From: Rhodococcus sovatensis
GTDB lineage: Bacteria > Actinomycetota > Actinomycetes > Mycobacteriales > Mycobacteriaceae
Assembly: GCF_037327425.1 (NCBI RefSeq)
Contig: NZ_CP147846.1
Coordinates: forward strand, 2,790,001-2,854,000
Length of the DNA: 64,000 nt
Reading direction: 5' to 3'
Position 1 is the stretch's first letter, and each line of letters starts with the position of its first letter. The position numbers and the translations under genes are program-made. Shown here piece by piece: positions 59,705 through 64,000 of this stretch. A model generated the notes under the pieces. It saw only the letters and a list, made by a program, of their open reading frames with translations. It ran no database searches and was not told the DNA's origin.

Positions 59705-60115
59705 ATGAGTAGCACCACGGAAGTCGCTCCGGCGAAGGAGCGCAAGCGGTCTCTGTACCGCGGGGATCCGGGCATGTGGTCCTGGGTTCTGCATCGCATC
59801 ACTGGCGTGTTGACGTTCTTCTTCTTGTTCGTCCACGTCTTGGACACCGCCATGGTGCGTGTCAATCCCGAGACCTACGACGCGATCATCGACACCTACA
59901 AGACGCCGCTCGTCGGCCTCATGGAGATCGGTCTCGTCGCAGCTGTGCTTTATCACGCACTCAACGGCGTCCGTGTGATGCTGGTCGACTTCTGGTCACA
60001 GGGACCGAAGTACCAGAAGCTGATGCTGTGGATCATCGCCGCGATCTGGATCGTGGTCATGATTCCCGGAGCGGGCCGAATCTTCTACAACATGTTCACA
60101 GCGAGCGGGCACTGA
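59705..60115 (+). CDS. sdhC: Succinate dehydrogenase cytochrome b556 subunit
   Basis: This 136-aa membrane anchor has three helices (MWSWVLHRITGVLTFFFLFV, LVGLMEIGLVAAVLYHALNG, LMLWIIAAIWIVVMIPGAG). SGVL-type residues and His in LFVHVLDT and YHALNGVR are the likely haem and quinone contacts. It forms the quinone-reducing base of complex II with SdhD. ATG 59705 is preceded by GGAGG; ATG 59681 is in frame but has no such site. Its stop overlaps the sdhD ATG (TGATG). It corresponds to Rv3316. Confidence 0.92.
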   Translation: MSSTTEVAPAKERKRSLYRGDPGMWSWVLHRITGVLTFFFLFVHVLDTAMVRVNPETYDAIIDTYKTPLVGLMEIGLVAAVLYHALNGVRVMLVDFWSQGPKYQKLMLWIIAAIWIVVMIPGAGRIFYNMFTASGH

Positions 60116-60570
60116 TGGCAACGACACACGGACCCGAGGCCAAGTCCCTCGGCAAGACCTACGACCGTCCGGCAAGCCTGGACAACCCGCGTTCGCCGAG
60201 GCGGAAGTCACGGGGCAACTTCGAGATGTACGCATGGCTGTTCATGCGCTTCTCGGGTCTTGCACTCGTCGTGCTCGTCCTGGGCCACATGTTCATCATG
60301 TTGATGCTCGACGAGGGCGTACACCGGATCAACTTCGCGTTCGTCGCCGGACGCTGGTCCAGCCCGTTCTGGCAGTTCTGGGACCTGACCATGCTGTGGC
60401 TGGCTCAACTGCATGGCGGCAACGGACTACGGACGATCATCGCGGACTACTCCCGCAAGGACTCGACGCGATTCTGGCTGACGACATTGCTCGTCCTGTC
60501 GATGGTTCTCATCATGGGACTGGGCACCTACGTCATCTTCACCTTCGATCCGAACATCTCGGCGAGCTAA
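60115..60570 (+). CDS. sdhD: Succinate dehydrogenase hydrophobic membrane anchor
   Basis: This 151-aa anchor has a soluble basic N-terminus (about 40 residues) and three membrane helices: WLFMRFSGLALVVLVLGHMF, FWDLTMLWLAQLHGGNGLRT and WLTTLLVLSMVLIMGLGTYV. His in LGHMF and LAQLHGGNGLR are likely haem-related ligands. Its ATG overlaps the sdhC stop, and sdhA follows 16 nt after its stop with GGGAA upstream. It corresponds to Rv3317. Confidence 0.92.
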   Translation: MATTHGPEAKSLGKTYDRPASLDNPRSPRRKSRGNFEMYAWLFMRFSGLALVVLVLGHMFIMLMLDEGVHRINFAFVAGRWSSPFWQFWDLTMLWLAQLHGGNGLRTIIADYSRKDSTRFWLTTLLVLSMVLIMGLGTYVIFTFDPNISAS

Positions 60571-60586
60571 GGGAACTGAAGTATTC

Positions 60587-62338
60587 ATGCAGGAACATCG
60601 TTATGACGTGCTCATCGTCGGCGCCGGCGGCGCAGGTATGCGAGCAGCCATCGAAGCCGGCCCGCAGGCCCGCACCGCGGTACTGACCAAGCTCTACCCG
60701 ACGCGCTCGCACACCGGAGCGGCCCAGGGCGGAATGTGCGCCGCCCTGGCCAACGTCGAGGAAGACAACTGGGAGTGGCACACCTTCGACACCGTCAAGG
60801 GCGGCGACTACCTCGCCGATCAGGACGCGGTCGAGATCATGGCCAAGGAGGCGATCGACGCCGTTCTCGATCTCGAGAAGATGGGTCTTCCCTTCAACCG
60901 GACACCCGAGGGCAAGATCGATCAGCGTCGCTTCGGCGGCCACACGCGTGACCACGGCAAGGCGCCCGTTCGCCGTGCGTGCTACGCGGCCGACCGCACC
61001 GGCCACATGATCCTCCAGACGCTCTACCAGAACTGCGTCAAGCACGACGTCGAGTTCTACAACGAGTTCTACGCTCTCGATCTGTGTCTCACCGAGACCG
61101 ACAACGGTCCTGTTGCGACCGGCATCATCGCCTACGAGCTCTCGACCGGCGAACTGCACATCTTCCACGCCAAGTCGATCGTGTTCGCTACCGGCGGTTC
61201 AGGTCGCATGTACAAGACCACGTCCAACGCGCACACCCTGACCGGTGACGGCATGGGCATCGTCTTCCGCAAGGGGCTTCCCCTCGAAGACATGGAGTTC
61301 CACCAGTTCCACCCGACAGGTCTCGCCGGCCTCGGCATCCTGATCTCCGAGGCGGTTCGAGGCGAGGGTGGAATCCTTCGCAACGAGTCGGGCGAACGCT
61401 TCATGGAGCGCTACGCCCCCACCATCAAGGACCTGGCACCGCGCGACATCGTCGCGCGATCGATGGTTCTCGAGGTTCTCGAAGGCCGCGGCGGCGGACC
61501 GAACAAGGACTACGTCTACATCGACGTCACGCACATTCCCGAGGAAGTTCTCGACGAGAAGCTCCCCGACATCATGGAGTTCTCACGCACCTACCTCGGC
61601 GTGGACCCGGTCAAGGAGCCCGTGCCGGTCTACCCGACGTGCCACTACGTCATGGGCGGCATTCCGACCAAGATCAACGGTGAAGTTCTCCGCACCAACG
61701 ACGACCACGTTCCCGGCCTGTACGCAGCAGGCGAGTGCGCGTGCGTGTCGGTGCACGGAGCCAACCGTCTCGGGACCAACTCGCTACTCGACATCAACGT
61801 CTTCGGACGTCGCGCCGGAATCGCGGCTGCGAAGTACGCCAACTCGGTCGACTTCACTCCGTTGCCCGACGAGCCCGCGAAGATGGTCCAGGATTGGCTC
61901 GAGCTCGTATTGTCGGACCACGGCCACGAGCGCGTCGCCGACATCCGCAGCGAACTCCAGCAGTCGATGGACAACAACGCGTCGGTCTTCCGCACCGAAG
62001 AGCGCCTCGAGACCGCACTCAAGGACGTCCGCGCTCTCAAGGAGCGGTACAACCACATAACCGTGCAGGACAAGGGTGCTCGCTACAACAGTGATCTCCT
62101 CGAAGCCGTCGAACTGGGATTCCTGCTCGAGATGGCGGAAGTCACCGTCGTCGGTGCACTCAACCGCAAGGAGTCGCGCGGCGGACACGCTCGCGAGGAC
62201 TACCCGGACCGCAACGACGCCGAGTACATGAAGCACACCATGGCCTACAAAGAAGGCGTTGGTCTGCTCACCGACATCCGTCTGGAGTACAAGCCGGTAA
62301 TCCAGACCCGCTACGAGCCGATGGAGCGGAAGTACTGA
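60587..62338 (+). CDS. sdhA: Succinate dehydrogenase flavoprotein subunit
   Basis: This 583-aa flavoprotein has DVLIVGAGGAGMRAAIEAG (FAD), PTRSHTGAAQGGMCAALANV with the His that binds FAD covalently, MEFHQFHPTGL (active-site His), the PTCHYVMGGIPTKINGEVL segment, and the catalytic Arg of RGEGGILRNESGERFMERY. It oxidises succinate to fumarate in the TCA cycle. ATG at 60587. sdhB starts 1 nt after its stop. It corresponds to Rv3318. Codon bias is typical of a highly expressed gene. Confidence 0.97.
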   Translation: MQEHRYDVLIVGAGGAGMRAAIEAGPQARTAVLTKLYPTRSHTGAAQGGMCAALANVEEDNWEWHTFDTVKGGDYLADQDAVEIMAKEAIDAVLDLEKMGLPFNRTPEGKIDQRRFGGHTRDHGKAPVRRACYAADRTGHMILQTLYQNCVKHDVEFYNEFYALDLCLTETDNGPVATGIIAYELSTGELHIFHAKSIVFATGGSGRMYKTTSNAHTLTGDGMGIVFRKGLPLEDMEFHQFHPTGLAGLGILISEAVRGEGGILRNESGERFMERYAPTIKDLAPRDIVARSMVLEVLEGRGGGPNKDYVYIDVTHIPEEVLDEKLPDIMEFSRTYLGVDPVKEPVPVYPTCHYVMGGIPTKINGEVLRTNDDHVPGLYAAGECACVSVHGANRLGTNSLLDINVFGRRAGIAAAKYANSVDFTPLPDEPAKMVQDWLELVLSDHGHERVADIRSELQQSMDNNASVFRTEERLETALKDVRALKERYNHITVQDKGARYNSDLLEAVELGFLLEMAEVTVVGALNRKESRGGHAREDYPDRNDAEYMKHTMAYKEGVGLLTDIRLEYKPVIQTRYEPMERKY

Positions 62339-62339
62339 T

Positions 62340-63119
62340 ATGAGCGCCCCCACTCTCGACAAAGCCGACCAGTCGCCCGATCTGCCCGTGCCCAACGGTT
62401 CGGTGATGGTGACCCTCAAGATCGCTCGCTTCAACCCCGAGAGCGGTGACGGTCAGCGCTGGGACAGCTTTCAGGTTCCGACGCTGCCGACGGACCGCCT
62501 GCTGAACCTGCTGCACTACGTCAAGGGGTATCTCGACGGAACGCTGACCTTCCGCCGCTCGTGCGCGCACGGCGTCTGCGGAAGCGATGCGATGCGCATC
62601 AACGGTGTCAACCGTCTCGCCTGCAAGGTGCTGATGCGCGACATGCTGCCGAAGGATTCCTCGAAGACGCTGACCATCACGATCGAACCCATCAGGGGCC
62701 TGCCGGTCGAGAAGGATCTCATCGTCGACATGGAGCCGTTCTTCGACGCGTTCCGTGCGGTCAAGCCGTTCCTGATGACGACCGGCAACGAGCCGACCCG
62801 CGAGCGGATCCAGTCCGCAGCCGACCGCGCTCGCTTCGACGACACGACCAAGTGCATCCTGTGCGCATGCTGCACAACCTCGTGCCCCGTCTACTGGAGT
62901 GACGGCAGCTACTTCGGTCCGGCTGCCATCGTCAATGCACACCGGTTCATCTTCGACAGCCGCGACGAAGGTGCATCCGAGCGTCTCGACATCCTCAACG
63001 ATGTCGAGGGTGTGTGGCGCTGCCGTACGACATTCAACTGCACCGACGCATGCCCCCGTGGCATCCAGGTGACCAAAGCGATTCAGGAGGTCAAGCGCGC
63101 GCTGTTGTTCGCTCGCTAG
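62340..63119 (+). CDS. sdhB: Succinate dehydrogenase iron-sulfur subunit
   Basis: This 259-aa protein has three Fe-S centres: [2Fe-2S] cysteines in FRRSCAHGVCGSDAM and RLACK, then the [4Fe-4S] motif KCILCACCTTSCPVYW and the [3Fe-4S] set in CRTTFNCTDACPRGIQV. Electrons pass from SdhA through these to quinone. ATG at 62340, 1 nt after the sdhA stop. It is the last gene of sdhCDAB; a 17-bp perfect hairpin follows 18 nt after the stop. Confidence 0.97.
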   Translation: MSAPTLDKADQSPDLPVPNGSVMVTLKIARFNPESGDGQRWDSFQVPTLPTDRLLNLLHYVKGYLDGTLTFRRSCAHGVCGSDAMRINGVNRLACKVLMRDMLPKDSSKTLTITIEPIRGLPVEKDLIVDMEPFFDAFRAVKPFLMTTGNEPTRERIQSAADRARFDDTTKCILCACCTTSCPVYWSDGSYFGPAAIVNAHRFIFDSRDEGASERLDILNDVEGVWRCRTTFNCTDACPRGIQVTKAIQEVKRALLFAR

Positions 63120-63136
63120 ACCTCACTGCTCGTCCA

Positions 63137-63174
63137 CACGAATGGGCCACTGCAACCGCAGTGGCCCATTCGTG
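63137..63174. terminator. Perfect 17-bp hairpin between sdhB and the convergent glpD
   Basis: Arms CACGAATGGGCCACTGC (63137-63153) and GCAGTGGCCCATTCGTG (63158-63174) enclose a 4-nt loop AACC. It lies between two convergent genes, 18 nt past the sdhB stop and 32 nt past that of the opposite gene. It has no long T run, as is common for high-GC actinobacteria. It should work in both directions. Confidence 0.88.
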
Positions 63175-63205
63175 CGTTCGGTGTCTCCCCGCGCCCGACG
63201 CCCGG

Positions 63206-64000
63206 TCAGGCGCGGGAAGGCCAGCTCACGCCCAACCGAACGTCCGGGGCTCCAAGCCGCGCAGCATCGGCCGTGTCGTCGTCGAGTTCCTGCTGCGAAT
63301 CGCGTTCTGCCTGCACTCGTAGCCGATAGTGTTCGATCTCCTCGGACACGTGCTGATCGTCCCATCCCAGAACCGGTGCCACGAGGCGCGCGACTTCGAC
63401 CGCTGCGGCGTCACCGCGGTCCGGAACCTCGATCGAAATGCGGGTACGACGAGTGAGGATGTCGTCCAGATGCTGCGCGCCCTCGTGGCTCGCCGCGTAG
63501 ACCACCTCGGCACGCAGGTACTCCGGAGCACTCTCCAACGGTGTGCCGAGCTCCGGATCCCTCTCGATCATGTCCAGCAGTTCGGTGGTCAGCGTGCCGT
63601 ACCTGCCCAGCAGATGCTCGATGCGTGAGACTCGCATGCCGGTACGTTCGGCCGTCAGAGAGCGAGAATTGTAGGCACCGAGGTATCCGTCGGCTCCGAC
63701 GAGCGGAATGCTCTCGGTGACGCACTTGGGCACGTTCCGCTCCAGGCCGTGCACCGCCGAGTCGACCGCGTCCTTGGCCATCACGCGGTAGGTGGTGTAC
63801 TTGCCGCCCGCGATGACAGTCAGGCCACGTACCGGGCTGGAGACAGCGTGTTCCCGCGAAAGCGTACTGGTGGAGTCGGATTCACCGAACAGCAAAGGCC
63901 GCAATCCCGCGTACACGCCGACGACGTCGTCGCGATCGAGAGGATCGGCCAACAGTTTGTTGACGTGCCCGAGGATGTAGTCGATGTCGCTGCGGCTCGC
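63206..64000 (-). CDS. Glycerol-3-phosphate dehydrogenase, second copy (3' part; 5' end beyond window)
   Basis: The C-terminal 264 residues of a GlpD-type flavoprotein are seen: SDIDYILGHVNKLL at the right edge, DVVGVYAGLRPLLFGESDS, IAGGKYTTYRVMAKDAVDSA and the DAO_C region. It closely resembles the glpD2 product at 30.5-32.2 kb but is a different gene (for example LFGESDSTSTLSREH against LAGESDETSKLSREH). The window end cuts off the FAD-binding half. It is convergent with sdhB, separated by the 17-bp hairpin. Two such enzymes within 33 kb suggest an old duplication. Confidence 0.92.
   Translation of the reverse strand, partial: ASRSDIDYILGHVNKLLADPLDRDDVVGVYAGLRPLLFGESDSTSTLSREHAVSSPVRGLTVIAGGKYTTYRVMAKDAVDSAVHGLERNVPKCVTESIPLVGADGYLGAYNSRSLTAERTGMRVSRIEHLLGRYGTLTTELLDMIERDPELGTPLESAPEYLRAEVVYAASHEGAQHLDDILTRRTRISIEVPDRGDAAAVEVARLVAPVLGWDDQHVSEEIEHYRLRVQAERDSQQELDDDTADAARLGAPDVRLGVSWPSRA

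Noticed and set aside
59434..59865. 143-codon minus-strand frame over the sdh promoter
   Set aside because: It overlaps sdhC and the promoter, has no family motif, and its codon bias follows the other strand.

Overview
The window is a high-GC actinobacterial chromosome segment, most likely from Rhodococcus or a close relative. The gene order follows the Mycobacterium tuberculosis block Rv3283 to Rv3319 almost gene for gene and in the same orientation: sseA, the SufE-like gene, accA3, lhr, nei, glpD2, lpdA, the Rv3304-like gene, amiA1, amiB1, deoD, pmmB, upp, Rv3311, add, deoA, cdd, sdhCDAB. This synteny is recalled from family knowledge and was not checked by a search. Starts are often GTG, many genes overlap by 4 nt, and no tRNA, rRNA or CRISPR array was found. 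No gene-free stretch exceeds 300 nt.

Layout. 1-6.3 kb: sulfurtransferase, SufE-like protein, an orphan condensation-domain protein, the acyl-CoA carboxylase alpha chain, a small membrane protein and a HAD enzyme. 6.5-18.1 kb: a VOC protein and an AraC regulator, then a purine-catabolism island. The island holds a MobA-like cofactor enzyme, a purine permease fused to an OHCU-decarboxylase-like domain, stand-alone OHCU decarboxylase, 5-hydroxyisourate hydrolase, urate oxidase, the PucR regulator and a two-gene xanthine dehydrogenase. Together these take xanthine to allantoin. 18-23.7 kb: a flippase-like membrane protein with an Lrp regulator, a CPBP protease, an SDR protein, a helical protein and IS copy 1. 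23.8-29.9 kb: DNA repair (lhr, nei) and small membrane proteins. 29.9-40.5 kb: glpD2, a methyltransferase, an aminotransferase, lpdA, two M20 amidohydrolases, an enoyl-CoA hydratase, and a divergent TetR/reductase pair with a clear operator-like dyad. 40.6-49.2 kb: nucleoside and sugar-phosphate salvage (deoD, pmmB, upp, add), a DUF2797 gene that appears to start at CTG, and a four-gene operon of type-VII-secretion-like proteins. 49.3-57.7 kb: a putrescine/polyamine-type catabolic island (permease, Usp, FAD oxidoreductase, aldehyde dehydrogenase, Lrp regulator, class III aminotransferase), interrupted by IS copy 2. 57.7-63.2 kb: deoA, cdd and succinate dehydrogenase. A second glpD runs off the right edge.

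Mobile and repeated DNA. Two apparently identical 986-bp IS5-family (IS427-like) elements lie in opposite orientation about 28 kb apart, each inserted in a CTAG site with TA duplication. A 44-bp palindromic element (arms AGTGGCACGGTT/AACCGTGCCACT) occurs three times, each time just 3' of a gene. The most unusual items are the permease-OHCU fusion whose decarboxylase domain lacks the catalytic residues, the CTG-initiated DUF2797 gene coupled to upp, the orphan T7SS-substrate operon, an iron-box-like site in front of sdhCDAB, and the 3'-end palindrome family.
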